Part shown: positions 8,060 through 17,807 of the stretch, piece by piece
How positions within the stretch are numbered: the stretch's first letter is position 1
How the letters are laid out: each line of letters starts with the position of its first letter
Assembly (NCBI RefSeq): GCF_002896875.1
Contig: NZ_CP023278.1
Span: 2,604,001-2,668,000 of the forward strand
Length of the DNA: 64,000 nt
Direction: 5' to 3'
Origin: Nostoc sp. CENA543
GTDB lineage: Bacteria > Cyanobacteriota > Cyanobacteriia > Cyanobacteriales > Nostocaceae
Position numbers and translations under genes: made by a program
The notes under the pieces: model-generated
Seen by the model: the letters and a program-made list of their open reading frames with translations, nothing else
Told to the model about the DNA's origin: nothing
Databases searched by the model: none

Positions 8060-9274
8060 TTAATCAATTACTGCTAACACGGACTTGGGTAATAATTTAT
8101 CTTTAAACCAAATAATTCTCGCTGGCACATTATCTAATTTAATTCCGGCTTTTTCTAAATTCAATCTTTCGGAAATTGCCAAAATCAAGTTATCGCACCC
8201 AGAACGTCGCACTTGAGAAAATTTCTTTTGTAAATATTCTGGTCGCCAATATCCGACTATTTCTAATAAAAATTCCCGCCCATCGGGATGCACTAAGCGA
8301 AAATCGGGAATCATCACACTACCAGGAATGGGAATTAAATCTACTTCTCGCTCTAAAACCCAATCAGTTTTCATCGCATCCCATTTATCAGCGAAGGATG
8401 CTTCTAGCATACTGTCGTAGGGTTTACCTTTGGAGTAATGGGAAACTAAACCACATTCAGAATTAAGGGTAAATCTGCCAGTCCGCCAAGTATCTGTGTA
8501 AACATCACGGGTTTGTAAGGTGGCAGCAAGACTCCATTTGGTAACATGAAGTAAGGCGGGAATTAATTTAGCGATCGCTAACCCGTAACGTGTGCTAGGA
8601 GTAAATAAACTTGTCGGGCCATCTACGGTAATGGTAAAGCCGTGGTCGGCATCACCTTCGATATAAGCCATTAATTGAAACAATTTCAAATAGCGAAATA
8701 ACAGCTTATATTCTCCTGGTACATTGCGATGGGCATTTAATATTAATTTACTGGCTTTATAAAATATCCCCTGCACTTGCGATAAATTATATCTATTAAT
8801 TAAATCTACACCTGTAGGTGTGTCAAAGTTAGTGAGGATTCTATTTTCAACTAAGTCAGCATAAAGTCCATCATGGACTTGTTGCGGTAAGATTTCCCGT
8901 TCTAATTCTTGAGTTAATTCATCGGCAATTTTCACCAATGTCATTTGAGTTGACTCTCGACTCGGTGGAGATTTCGCTGCCAAGGCAAACACCCTTTCTC
9001 TTAACATTGGCGGTTCTAGGGGACTCACCACTTCAAAAGTACAAAAATTGCTTTTAATAATGTAAGATAAACCCCGCTTGACTCGATAATCTGTGGCATC
9101 ACCTTCTAAATCTAAAAGTTGACGCTCAAGTTCACCTTGAGTCTTACCCAAAGCCGACTGAAAACAATTGATTAACTCGTTAGCTAACTCTAAATTTTTT
9201 GTGTCAATTTTCAGTCTCTTGGGAATGATTTCTTCGCCGTTTAGACGATGGCTTAGTAGTTCTGTAGGTAGCAT
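8060..9274 (-). CDS. DUF790 family nuclease, Bax1-like partner of XPB
   Basis: A 404-residue protein of the DUF790/COG3372 family. The archaeal member Bax1 binds the XPB helicase and is a structure-specific nuclease. The N-terminal two thirds are helical. The C-terminal part carries a PD-(D/E)XK-like nuclease core: Glu291 in SMLEASFADKW, PD at 323-324 in VMIPDFRL, then FLLEIVGYWRPEYLQKK with Glu338. The classic last Lys appears to be replaced by Gly/Tyr-Trp, as is usual in this family. The ATG lies 71 bp inside the upstream helicase gene, in a different frame. The overlap means tight co-translation and supports a helicase-nuclease complex acting in DNA repair. Location is cytoplasmic. The exact substrate is inferred from the archaeal pair. 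Confidence 0.88.
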   Translation of the reverse strand: MLPTELLSHRLNGEEIIPKRLKIDTKNLELANELINCFQSALGKTQGELERQLLDLEGDATDYRVKRGLSYIIKSNFCTFEVVSPLEPPMLRERVFALAAKSPPSRESTQMTLVKIADELTQELEREILPQQVHDGLYADLVENRILTNFDTPTGVDLINRYNLSQVQGIFYKASKLILNAHRNVPGEYKLLFRYLKLFQLMAYIEGDADHGFTITVDGPTSLFTPSTRYGLAIAKLIPALLHVTKWSLAATLQTRDVYTDTWRTGRFTLNSECGLVSHYSKGKPYDSMLEASFADKWDAMKTDWVLEREVDLIPIPGSVMIPDFRLVHPDGREFLLEIVGYWRPEYLQKKFSQVRRSGCDNLILAISERLNLEKAGIKLDNVPARIIWFKDKLLPKSVLAVID

Positions 9275-10757
9275 TGCCCTGTTTTTTATCTGATGATTTA
9301 TCGACTACATAATTAATTTCTAATTGTTCGGCAGCTTTAGCAACTTCTCCCTTACCACTGCCATAAACTACTTTTAAGTTGGCTTTTTTATCTTCACCCC
9401 GTCGCCTTGCCGATGTATTTTCTTCGCTGGTGTCTTCGGCTATAACTTCGTAGAGAATTGCTTGTTTATCTGCAATATTTCCCTTCCGTAAAACTCTCCC
9501 CAAGCGTTGAATATATTCTCTAGTTGAACCAGTACCCGATAAAATAATCGCTACAGAAGCGGCGGGAACGTCAACACCTTCATTTAAAACATGGGAAGCG
9601 ACCAAAGTATTATATTCACCTTCCCGAAATTTAGTTAAAATTTCATGGCGTTCTTTGACTGCGGTTTGATGGGTAATGGCGGGAATTAATAAGTCTTGGG
9701 AAATTTTGTAAACTGTGGCATTATCAGCCGTGAAAATTAAAATTCTTTCGGGGTAATGTTTGGCGAGTAAATTAGCTAAAATGCGTAACTTACCATCAGT
9801 GCCAAGAGCGATTTCTTTGGCTTCGCGATGTGCTAGCATGGCTCTACGTCCAGATTGCGATCGCGCACTCATCTGCACAAACATTTGCCAACCTTGAATA
9901 CTTCCCAAGGAAATCTTTGCTTGGCGCAAAAAATCATTGCGAATTTGAATTAATTCGTTGTATCTTTCCCGTTCATGCTGGGATAATTTCACCTTGATTT
10001 GGACTATTTCGTGTTCCGCTAACGCCTTCCCTGCCAAATCTTCGGCACGTTTGCGATAGACTTCTTGACCAACCAAAATATTTAAATCTGCGTGTTTCCC
10101 ATCAGTGCGTTCTGGTGTGGCTGAGAGTCCTAAACGATAGGGTGCGATCGCATATTCGGCAATTACGCGGTTAAAATCTGTAGGTAAGTGATGGCACTCA
10201 TCAAACACAATCAAAGCATATTTATTCCCCAAAGCTTCAGCGTGAATGGCTGCACTGTCATAGGTGGCGACTAAAATCGGCGTTTTATCCCGCGAACCAC
10301 CCCCCAATAAACCCACCTCCGCATCAGGAAACGCTGATACCAAATGAGCATACCACTGGTGCATTAAGTCTAAGGTCGGCACAACGATTAAGGTAGTTCG
10401 GGGTGTAGACTGCATCGCCATTTGCGCCAAATAAGTCTTCCCCGCCGCCGTCGGTAAAACAACTACCCCCTGTCTTCCCGCCAGTTTCCAAGCTGCTAAA
10501 GCTTCACTTTGATGGGGATAAGGTTGCATTTCTAGACTCGCTACCAAGTCTACAGGATAAAATTCTTTGGCTTCATCGATAAAATCAACGTCTTCCGCTT
10601 GCAGTGCTTCCACCACAGCACGATATTTCATTCCTGGAATGCGGAATTTTTCGACTCTATCATCCCAGGTAGCATAATCCATCCAAGCTTTACCCCGTGG
10701 CGGTGGATGTAAAATTAATGTGCCGCGATCAAATGTTAAGGTGGGAATACGAGCCAT
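9204..10757 (-). CDS. XPB-like superfamily 2 DNA helicase
   Basis: About 517 residues counted from the ATG at 10757; an ATG 33 bp further upstream is possible but lacks a ribosome site. SF2 motifs are in order: Q-like/motif I LPTAAGKTYLA, motif Ia LIVVPTLDLM, motif II VFDECHH (DECH), motif III GLSATPERTDGK, a helical thumb-like insert rich in Arg/Lys (SQHERERYNELIQIRNDF), motif IV LIFTADN, motif V VLNEGVDVP and motif VI QRLGRVLRKG. The N-terminal 85 residues resemble the damage-recognition-like domain of prokaryotic XPB. It overlaps the DUF790/Bax1 gene, which follows it. In archaea this pair couples unwinding to nucleotide-excision-like incision. Confidence in the helicase is high; its role in this organism is inferred. 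Confidence 0.92.
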   Translation of the reverse strand: MARIPTLTFDRGTLILHPPPRGKAWMDYATWDDRVEKFRIPGMKYRAVVEALQAEDVDFIDEAKEFYPVDLVASLEMQPYPHQSEALAAWKLAGRQGVVVLPTAAGKTYLAQMAMQSTPRTTLIVVPTLDLMHQWYAHLVSAFPDAEVGLLGGGSRDKTPILVATYDSAAIHAEALGNKYALIVFDECHHLPTDFNRVIAEYAIAPYRLGLSATPERTDGKHADLNILVGQEVYRKRAEDLAGKALAEHEIVQIKVKLSQHERERYNELIQIRNDFLRQAKISLGSIQGWQMFVQMSARSQSGRRAMLAHREAKEIALGTDGKLRILANLLAKHYPERILIFTADNATVYKISQDLLIPAITHQTAVKERHEILTKFREGEYNTLVASHVLNEGVDVPAASVAIILSGTGSTREYIQRLGRVLRKGNIADKQAILYEVIAEDTSEENTSARRRGEDKKANLKVVYGSGKGEVAKAAEQLEINYVVDKSSDKKQGNATYRTTKPSSKRRRNHSQETEN

Positions 10758-10830
10758 TAGACATTGGTAATCATAGACTGAGGACTGCAAGCATTTTACA
10801 TCGCTACCACGAAAAAGCTTATATCTCTCT

Positions 10831-10972
10831 AGTCAATAGTCATTAGTCATTAGTCATTAGTCATTAGTCAGCACTCATCACTCACCACTCACCACTCACT
10901 ACTCAGCACCGGCTAAACGCCGCGCTTCCGCTAACAGCACTCACTACTCACCACTCACCACTCACCACTCCC
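10831..10972. repeat. Compound heptamer repeat tract
   Basis: Tandem CATTAGT heptamers (about 10837-10869) change into ACTCACC/ACTCATC-type heptamers on both sides of a 35-bp insert (10912-10946, CTAAACGCCGCGCTTCCG then CTAACAGCACTCA). A similar insert sits in another heptamer tract at 34869-34901. The tract lies between the divergent helicase and histidine kinase genes. Confidence 0.85.
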
Positions 10973-11120
10973 AATGGAGACTGATTAAGCCTTTAGACAG
11001 ATTTACAACTACGAGCGTCAAATTCGTATTTAATCTATGCAAAATTAGTGTGGAGCGATCGCATTTTCTCACCTATTTTGGGAATAATGCTCTAGCGAGA
11101 GGCACAAAGGAGAAGCCACC

Positions 11121-13436
11121 TTGAAAGGAATACGCCCCAGGTTTTTATCCTACACAGTGGCATTTTTGACTGTCAGTGTCGCTTTATTGCTGACTTTCAT
11201 CTTCAAACAACTTTTAACGCCAACTATTTTTTTACTATTTTTTGCCGCCGTAGCTATTAGTTCTTGGTATGGTGGCTTTAAAGCAGGACTACTAACAACT
11301 TTATTATCTGCCTTTAGTATCGATTTCTTTTTTCTCGACCCCAAATTTTCCCTATATGTCAACAATTTAGATAGCAAGTTACGCTTATTTTTATTTATAT
11401 TAGTTTCAACGCTAATTGCTTGGTTAAACTCTGAACTTGGTGCTTCTAAGCAGAGGTTAGAATGTGCTAATCAGCAGCTACAAGAAAGCGAAGCAAAATT
11501 TAGAAGGTTAGTAGACTCTAATATTATCGGGGTGATTGTTGCTGATCTCAATGGGCTAGTTCTAGAGGCTAATGATGCTTTCTTAAGGATAGTAGGCTAT
11601 ACACAAGAGGATTTACACAAAAGAAGAGTTAATTGGCTACAAATTACACCGCCGGAATATTTGGCACAAAGCGATCGCGCGATCGCTACACTCAAAACTA
11701 CAGGTGTATGTCACAATCTAGAAACTGAATACATTCGTAAAGACGGTAGCCGAGTATACGTGATAGTAGGCTTTGCCTTATTAGAACGCTCAGACAATCA
11801 AGTAGTCGGATTTGTACTAGATAGCAGCGAACGGATTTTAGCAAAACAAGCCCTCCAAGCCAGTGAAGCCAGACTCAGGAAACTCACAGAAAAAGTCAGG
11901 GTAATTCCTTGGGAAGTAGATATCGCCCAAAATAAATTTACCTATGTGGGGCCACAAAGCGAAGAAATTTTAGGCTACCCTGCAAGAGACTGGTACTCAG
12001 AAAATTTTTGGGATGAACACATACACCCAGAAGACCAAACATGGGTAATTAAACATTGTCATGAATCATCACTTACTTTAGATAACTATGAATTTGAATA
12101 TAGGATGTTAGCAGCTGACGGCAGAGTGGTTTGGCTACATGACATCATCAATGTCGTGCGTTCTGGCAAAGAACCGCGATTACTGCATGGCTTTATGATT
12201 GACATTAGCGAACGCAAACAAGCAGAACAAGAACGCCAACAACTTTTAGAACGGGAAAAAGCCGCACGCACCACCGCCGAAGTCGCCAACCGCATCAAAG
12301 ACGAATTTCTCGCTACCCTTTCCCACGAATTGCGTACACCACTTAATGCTGTCTTAGGCTGGGTACAACTACTGAGAAGTCGTCAATTTGATCAAACTAC
12401 AACCGAGCGTGCCTTAGAAACAATAGAGCGCAATACCAGAGTTTTAACCCAAATAATTCAAGACATTTTAGATGTATCTCAGATTATTCGGGGTCAACTG
12501 CGCCTGAAAATTCAGCCATTAGACTTGACAAATATACTCAAAGATGCAGTAGAAACTATCCAGCCTGCTGCCAATGCCAAAGAAATTTCCCTCCAGTACG
12601 AGTCAGAACCTAACGTTGGTTTAGTTATGGGTGATGGCAACCGTATGCAGCAGATTATCTGGAATTTGCTAGCTAACGCTGTCAAATTTACCCCCAAAGG
12701 CGGTAAAGTCACAGTCAAACTCAGACGTGTAGATTCTTCAGTGGAAATTCAGGTAAGTGACACAGGCTCAGGTATAGCTCCCGAATTCCTACCCCACGTA
12801 TTCGAGCGATTTCGACAAGCCGATAGTTCCACAACGCGATCGCACGGCGGATTAGGATTAGGACTAGCGATCGTCCGTCACCTTGTAGAATTGCATGGGG
12901 GTAAAGTCTACGCCACCAGCCCAGGGCTTGAGCAAGGAGCTACTTTTGTGGTCAACTTACCCATGAGAGCCATTGTTGAACCAGTCAACAACAACCAACC
13001 AGAATTAAATCCCACCGACACAGAGAATTTTGATCACTCGCCCATACTCAAAGGTTTACGCGTCCTAGTTGTGGATGATGAGCCAGACGCACAAAAATTA
13101 ATCAGCACAATTTTAGAAGAGTATGGCGCGCAAGTAATGACAGTTTCTTCTGCCCCCGAAGCCCTACAAGCCTTTCCGAAATTTTATCCAGAAATCCTCA
13201 TTAGCGATATTGGAATGCCTCAAACAGACGGTTATACACTCATTCGTCAACTGCGATCGCTCCCCCAATCACAAAGCAGTACAATTCCGGCGATCGCACT
13301 AACAGCATATGCTAGACCAGAAGACCGTACCAAAGCACTATCAGCAGGTTTCCAACTACACCTCCCCAAACCCGTCAATCCTGATGAGTTAGCATCTGTA
13401 GTTGCTAATTTAGCAGGCAGAACTGTTGACTGTTAA
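11121..13436 (+). CDS. Hybrid sensor histidine kinase: DUF4118, PAS-PAS, HisKA-HATPase, receiver
   Basis: A 771-residue membrane-bound sensor. Residues about 8-110 are a DUF4118 (KdpD-like) four-helix membrane domain. Two PAS/PAC modules follow (about 125-245 and 250-370). HisKA has phospho-acceptor His402 in LSHELRTPLN. HATPase_c has NLLANAVKFTPKGG, DTGSGIAPEFLPHVFERFRQ and GLGLGLAIVRHLVELHGG. A C-terminal receiver has phospho-acceptor Asp696 in ISDIGMPQTDG. The TTG start is supported by AAGGAGA at 11107-11113, eight bases upstream. This layout suggests an internal phosphorelay; a partner HPt protein is not encoded nearby. The ligand is unknown. Confidence 0.93.
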   Translation: MKGIRPRFLSYTVAFLTVSVALLLTFIFKQLLTPTIFLLFFAAVAISSWYGGFKAGLLTTLLSAFSIDFFFLDPKFSLYVNNLDSKLRLFLFILVSTLIAWLNSELGASKQRLECANQQLQESEAKFRRLVDSNIIGVIVADLNGLVLEANDAFLRIVGYTQEDLHKRRVNWLQITPPEYLAQSDRAIATLKTTGVCHNLETEYIRKDGSRVYVIVGFALLERSDNQVVGFVLDSSERILAKQALQASEARLRKLTEKVRVIPWEVDIAQNKFTYVGPQSEEILGYPARDWYSENFWDEHIHPEDQTWVIKHCHESSLTLDNYEFEYRMLAADGRVVWLHDIINVVRSGKEPRLLHGFMIDISERKQAEQERQQLLEREKAARTTAEVANRIKDEFLATLSHELRTPLNAVLGWVQLLRSRQFDQTTTERALETIERNTRVLTQIIQDILDVSQIIRGQLRLKIQPLDLTNILKDAVETIQPAANAKEISLQYESEPNVGLVMGDGNRMQQIIWNLLANAVKFTPKGGKVTVKLRRVDSSVEIQVSDTGSGIAPEFLPHVFERFRQADSSTTRSHGGLGLGLAIVRHLVELHGGKVYATSPGLEQGATFVVNLPMRAIVEPVNNNQPELNPTDTENFDHSPILKGLRVLVVDDEPDAQKLISTILEEYGAQVMTVSSAPEALQAFPKFYPEILISDIGMPQTDGYTLIRQLRSLPQSQSSTIPAIALTAYARPEDRTKALSAGFQLHLPKPVNPDELASVVANLAGRTVDC

Positions 13437-13437
13437 C

Positions 13438-13561
13438 TGGGGATTGGGGATTGGGGATTGGGGATTGGGGACTGGGAGTAACAGAGACAAGGGAGACAAG
13501 GGAGAACAGCAGAAAACTGTTGACTATTGACTATTGACTGTTGACTAATGACTAATAACTA
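13438..13561. repeat. GGGGATT and GACTATT/GACTAAT heptamer tracts
   Basis: GGGGATT heptamers (about 13438-13470), GGGAGACAA units and then TGACTATTGACTAAT-type heptamers run directly into the start codon of the next gene: the ATG at 13562 is itself the ATG of a CTAATGA repeat unit. Confidence 0.9.
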
Positions 13562-14203
13562 ATGACTACCCAATACATCTACCTACACGGTTTTGCTTCC
13601 AGTCCCAAATCAGTGAAAGCGCAAGATATCAGCGATCGCTTTACTCAAATACAAATTCCCCTTACTATTCCTGATCTCAATGCTGGGGACTTCTCAGAGT
13701 TAACCATCTCACGCCAAATTAAACAGGTTGTTACCACTTTTACCAGTGACTCTGTACCCGTTACCCTCATCGGTTCTAGTTTAGGAGGGTTGACTGCTGC
13801 TCACATAGCACAGCAGTATTTACAAGTAGAACGCCTAGTGCTGCTAGCACCAGCTTTCGGCTTTTTATCTCATTGGTTGACCAAATTAGGAGAAGAAACC
13901 ATACAGCGTTGGCAACAAGAAAAGTTTCTCATGGTTTATCACTATGGTGAAAAGCGATCGCTCCCTTTAAGCTACAATTTTGTAACAGATGCCACCCAAT
14001 ACTCCGAAAATCAATTGCAACGCCCCATTCCCACACTAATACTCCACGGCAAACAAGATGAAGTCATTCCCATCACCGCCAGCCAAGATTTTATGCAATC
14101 CCGCCCCTGGGTAAAGCTGATAGAACTAGACAGCGATCACGCCCTTGGTAATGTTACAGAAGAAATTTGGCAAGCCATTCAGGAATTTTGTCAATTATTT
14201 TAG
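13562..14203 (+). CDS. YqiA/YcfP family alpha/beta-fold hydrolase
   Basis: A 213-residue alpha/beta hydrolase of the YqiA/YcfP esterase group. It begins with YIYLHGFASSPKSVKAQ (oxyanion loop HGF), has the nucleophile elbow IGSSLGGLTAAH, an acid in LILHGKQDEVIP and the catalytic His in ELDSDHALGN. Length and order are typical. No signal peptide, so cytoplasmic. It probably hydrolyses small esters; the physiological substrate is not known for this family. The start codon lies at the edge of a heptamer repeat tract and no Shine-Dalgarno is visible, so repeat number could affect its translation. It is followed by another repeat tract and then hisC on the same strand. Confidence 0.88.
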   Translation: MTTQYIYLHGFASSPKSVKAQDISDRFTQIQIPLTIPDLNAGDFSELTISRQIKQVVTTFTSDSVPVTLIGSSLGGLTAAHIAQQYLQVERLVLLAPAFGFLSHWLTKLGEETIQRWQQEKFLMVYHYGEKRSLPLSYNFVTDATQYSENQLQRPIPTLILHGKQDEVIPITASQDFMQSRPWVKLIELDSDHALGNVTEEIWQAIQEFCQLF

Positions 14204-14342
14204 GGACTGGGGACTGGGGACTGGGGACAAGGAAGACAAGGAAGACAAGGAAGACAAGGTGGGAAATAAGAAAATTAATGACTAATAACTAATGACTAAT
14301 GACTAATGACTAATGACTATTGACTATTGACTATTAACTAAA
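14204..14342. repeat. GGGGACT, GGAAGACAA and GACTAAT/GACTATT tandem tracts
   Basis: Three repeat types are stacked between the hydrolase stop and hisC: GGGGACT heptamers (about 14203-14229), the nonamer GGAAGACAA (about 14230-14260), and TGACTAA/TGACTAT heptamers (14278-14336). Confidence 0.9.
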
Positions 14343-14345
14343 ACT

Positions 14346-15485
14346 ATGATTCCTTTTATTCGTTCAGATTTAACCCAACTCAACGCTTACAAACCTCACC
14401 CTGGTAGTGATACTGCCGCCGCAGTTCCAACTCAGTTAGATCGTTTAGATACAAACGAAAGCCCCTATGATTTACCAACTGAGTTAAAACAAAAACTAGC
14501 TTGGACTTATCAAGAAGTCATTGAAACCAATCGTTACCCAGATGGGGGACATCAAGCACTGAAAAATGCGATCGCTGAATATGTCAATGAATCGGCTGGT
14601 ACTACCCCATCTCTATTTACTGCTGACCATATTTCTGTAGGTAATGGTTCAGATGAACTGATACGTTCTGTATTAATAGCTACTTGCCTACGAGGAGAAG
14701 GTTCTATCCTGGTGGCTAATCCTACCTTTTCCATGTACGGGATTATCGCCAAGACTTTGGGTATCAACGTAGTAGAAGTTACTAGAAATCCTGCGAACTT
14801 TGAAATTGATTTAAACGCCGCCCAGGCTGCAATAGAACAAACTCAAAACCCTCCCATCCGCGTAGTTTTCGTTGTTCATCCCAATTCCCCCACAGCTAAC
14901 CCTTTAACCAATAATGAATTATCTTGGTTAAGAAATTTGAGTGAAAACATTTTAGTCGTCATTGATGAAGCGTATTTTGAATTTAGTCAAACAACTTTAG
15001 TTAATGAACTAGCACAACGTCCCAACTGGATAATTTTACGCACCTTTTCTAAAGCCTTCCGCCTAGCAGCTATGCGTGTAGGCTATTGTATAGCTCATCC
15101 AGAAGCGATCGCCATTCTAGAAAAAGTCCGTCTACCCTACAATCTACCTAGTTTTTCTCTAGCTGCGGCTCTTGTAGGCTTGCAAAATCGGCAAATCTTA
15201 CTAGAGTCAATTCCCCAAACCCTCAATGAACGCAGCAAACTAATTACAGCTTTATCTCAAAACCCAACATTACAAGTAATAGACAGTGCTGCCAACTTCA
15301 TTTTCGTGCGTCTCAAACCAGAAATTACCCAGTCACAGAATATATCTTTAAAACATCTTCATCAACACTTAAGAAACCAAGGTACTCTCATCCGTGAAAT
15401 TAGCGGCGGACTAAGAATTACCATCGGTACGCCTGAAGAGAATTCCCGCACACTAAATCGTATTCAAGAGTATTTTAGTCAATAG
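14346..15485 (+). CDS. hisC: Histidinol-phosphate aminotransferase
   Basis: A 379-residue PLP enzyme of aminotransferase fold type I. It converts imidazole-acetol phosphate plus glutamate to histidinol phosphate plus 2-oxoglutarate in histidine synthesis. Visible marks are [11 protein letters not shown] near the N-terminus, VGNGSDELI (phosphate-binding region, about 98-106), Asn180 in [11 protein letters not shown], Asp207 and Tyr210 in VIDEAYFEF, and the Schiff-base Lys236 in [16 protein letters not shown], with the phosphate-binding Arg close behind. Length fits the family. Many cyanobacteria have two HisC-like proteins, so it may share the task with another copy. It is flanked on both sides by heptamer repeats and probably transcribed alone. 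Confidence 0.93.
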   Translation: MIPFIRSDLTQLNAYKPHPGSDTAAAVPTQLDRLDTNESPYDLPTELKQKLAWTYQEVIETNRYPDGGHQALKNAIAEYVNESAGTTPSLFTADHISVGNGSDELIRSVLIATCLRGEGSILVANPTFSMYGIIAKTLGINVVEVTRNPANFEIDLNAAQAAIEQTQNPPIRVVFVVHPNSPTANPLTNNELSWLRNLSENILVVIDEAYFEFSQTTLVNELAQRPNWIILRTFSKAFRLAAMRVGYCIAHPEAIAILEKVRLPYNLPSFSLAAALVGLQNRQILLESIPQTLNERSKLITALSQNPTLQVIDSAANFIFVRLKPEITQSQNISLKHLHQHLRNQGTLIREISGGLRITIGTPEENSRTLNRIQEYFSQ

Positions 15486-15660
15486 TCAATAGTCAATAGT
15501 CAATAGTCAATAGTCAATAGTCAATAGTCAATAGTCATTAGTCATTAGTGCGTTCCTGTCGCCTTGCGTCGGAAAGCAACTATCGAACCCGTAAGGGTCA
15601 ATGGTCAATGGTCATTACTCATTACTCATTACTCATTACTCATTACTCATTACTCATCAC
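15478..15660. repeat. CAATAGT heptamers and ATTACTC heptamers
   Basis: About nine CAATAGT units begin inside the stop region of hisC (15478-15535), followed by CATTAGT units, a 50-bp unique insert (15548-15600) and six ATTACTC units (about 15612-15655). The hisC stop codon TAG is contributed by the repeat. Confidence 0.9.
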
Positions 15661-15688
15661 TTCTACCTTGTCTCCCAGTCCCCAACCC

Positions 15689-16225
15689 CTATTCCCTATT
15701 CCCCCAACGCCTCACCATTCCCACTGTTTGAGGTAAAACTCCTACCAACAAAGCGAAAACCTCATCTGGCAAATTAGCAACTGCGTCTTGGGGAAAATAT
15801 TGCTCAAACTGATCTAAGATTTTCTGCACGCGCTGCTGAGGTAGTGTATGTTCAGTAATCTGCTTGATCAGTCTAATCCACTGCCGTCTAATTAGATAAG
15901 CTTTCTGCCGTTCTTCATAGGATTCTGGTGTGAGTAAGGACAGATTTCCTATAGGAATGACCATTTGGCAATCAGCATCATATTCACCTCCAACGGCTGC
16001 GCCTGGCCCTGCAAATTCAGCATGATAGCGTTTAATCAGGATTAAACCATTCCGCCTACGACTGTTGACGATTAAAACTTGGCCACTGTGTAGTAACGTC
16101 AGAACATCCGAACTGTATGTTGGCTCGGTTCCATCTGGCATGACAAAACTGTCAAGGCAATTTTTGTCAGAGTAGTAAGTTGATACCATAGTAACCTGAT
16201 AGCGGGGGTGTTTTTCGCTATCCAT
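15689..16225 (-). CDS. Hypothetical protein (178 aa) with possible C-terminal HTH
   Basis: I do not recognise a named family. The N-terminal half is strand-rich (YQVTMVSTYYSDK, VLIVNSRRRNGLILIKRYH) and contains an acidic GGEYDADCQMVIPIGN segment. The C-terminal half is helical, with QWIRLIKQITEHTLPQQRVQKI, and ends in NLPDEVFALLVGVLPQTVGMVRR, which resembles the HTH that closes Crp-type regulators; this is only a weak likeness. There is no signal peptide. A long AT-rich upstream region (16226-17037) suggests its own regulated promoter. Confidence 0.6.
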   Translation of the reverse strand: MDSEKHPRYQVTMVSTYYSDKNCLDSFVMPDGTEPTYSSDVLTLLHSGQVLIVNSRRRNGLILIKRYHAEFAGPGAAVGGEYDADCQMVIPIGNLSLLTPESYEERQKAYLIRRQWIRLIKQITEHTLPQQRVQKILDQFEQYFPQDAVANLPDEVFALLVGVLPQTVGMVRRWGNRE

Positions 16226-17037
16226 TGCTTGCTCAAACTTTTGTATGGTGTAAATTTGGAAATTTGCTATGGGATTTTCTTTTGATATTCACTCTTTGTT
16301 CTATTGATATTTCTTTAGTAAAAGAATTTTCAGTTTACTTTTAACTAAGGCTTCAATAAATAGAGGGTCTGACATGATTAAGTAATCACATTTTATGTGA
16401 TTTAACTACATTTGTCTGCCAATTAAGCTGAAAATTTTTAAAGTTTCCATGAAGTTAATATCTTTATTGCTAAGTTTTTGTGAGGAAATTAATTTAATTT
16501 AAACGTAATTTTACTGACATCACAATTATAGTTGAAATGTTATCTTCTGATATATTTAAATCTAAAATTAAGCCAACATACTTTTAACATATCACGCTCA
16601 AATAGACATATTTTTTCTATAAACCTTTCTTAAAGCTAGATCAAAATCTGCTTATGAAACTTCCCGCCTAAGTCGTGCATCATCGCAAGTACAGAGCAAA
16701 ATTAGCCAACCTCTAGTCCTAATTGATAATTACAGTCTCAGCCTATATTGCTTGAGATTAGGGACTAACAAGGGACAATATACTATAACTGTGATGAACT
16801 ACAGTAGTTGATATCTGGTTATTTTACACCCATGTTTTTTATCCAAAACCATAAGGTAATACTGCTCAGTCATCTGGAAAAATTGAGTATTTAAACTAAA
16901 CTATTGAGAATATAAATTTTTTTTTGCCAGATGTTGCGAATTTTGAATAAGCATAACCTAACCTTTAACTAATCGGTTCTCAGAAACTGACTAAAGCCAG
17001 AATTTTCCCTAAATAATTTACATAACATGACAAAATA
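16226..17037. other. 812-bp AT-rich spacer
   Basis: No credible gene on either strand. Perfect palindromes are seen at 16384-16402 (AATCACAT-TTT-ATGTGATT) and 16797-16809 (AACTAC-A-GTAGTT). They could be operators or weak hairpins. No repeat array is present. Confidence 0.5.
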
Positions 17038-17697
17038 TTATGTTGAAGCGTCTAAGTGCAAATGTTTATGTAATAAAATCTGCCGTGATTGTCGAAATAA
17101 AAATATATTCATATCGGATTCTACCTTGTGTACCTTATATCCCAGTTTGAAATAAAGCTGCCTGGCTTGATAGTTATTTTCCAAAACGTGGAGATATAAA
17201 TCATCAAATCCCCATTCCTGTGATACCTGTTCACAGCTAGTGAGCAATTTAGAGGCGACACCGTGCCTGCGGTATTCTGGGTGAACAGCTAAGTTAGATA
17301 CATAAAGGAACCTCTTATTATCCCGTGTCCAAATATCACTAACACGCACGCCCATCTCTACAGTACCCACTAATTGTTGAATTCCATCAACACTGGTATT
17401 GACAGCAACTAAACAGATATGATGCGGAGAAGATAAAAGTAGACGATGTTTGAGATCCTCATAAATACCTAAACGCAGCAAAGGAAACACCAATCCCCAA
17501 AAACCATTTTGGGAGTGAAAGCTTTCTGCAATAATTTGAGCCACAGCCTTTAAATCAGCAGAGGTAGCCGCACGAATTTGCAAGTGCTGAGAACTGCTTG
17601 GTGTTGGTGAAGTGACTTGTTGTTGGTGATATGGATCAAAAAACCAGTATGTCAAGGTAAGTTCACTGCTAATGTTTTTCAATGGCAATCTTTTCAA
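17038..17697 (-). CDS. GNAT family N-acetyltransferase
   Basis: A 219-residue protein with a GNAT domain at about residues 40-200. The acetyl-CoA-binding motif A is VSNLAVHPEYRRHGVASKLL, with the R-x-x-G-x-A phosphate loop. Motif B follows as LYLHVLENNYQARQLYFKLGY. The N-terminal 35 residues are variable. The arrangement is that of the RimI-like small acetyltransferases, which modify protein N-termini or small amines; the substrate cannot be read. It is monocistronic, with long spacers on both sides. Confidence 0.87.
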   Translation of the reverse strand: MKRLPLKNISSELTLTYWFFDPYHQQQVTSPTPSSSQHLQIRAATSADLKAVAQIIAESFHSQNGFWGLVFPLLRLGIYEDLKHRLLLSSPHHICLVAVNTSVDGIQQLVGTVEMGVRVSDIWTRDNKRFLYVSNLAVHPEYRRHGVASKLLTSCEQVSQEWGFDDLYLHVLENNYQARQLYFKLGYKVHKVESDMNIFLFRQSRQILLHKHLHLDAST

Positions 17698-17807
17698 ATA
17701 TCCTAAAACACCGTCAGCAAGTCGGCTGAAATTATTTCAGGTTATTTGGTGTACGCTTGACAAACAAGCCAGCAGTAGAAGCTGACTTATCAGTGAGAGT
17801 CAGTAAA

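Noticed and set aside
16384-16402. AATCACAT-TTT-ATGTGATT as a CRP site
   Set aside because: The order is TCACA then TGTGA, the reverse of the CRP consensus TGTGA-N6-TCACA, so it was kept only as a palindrome.
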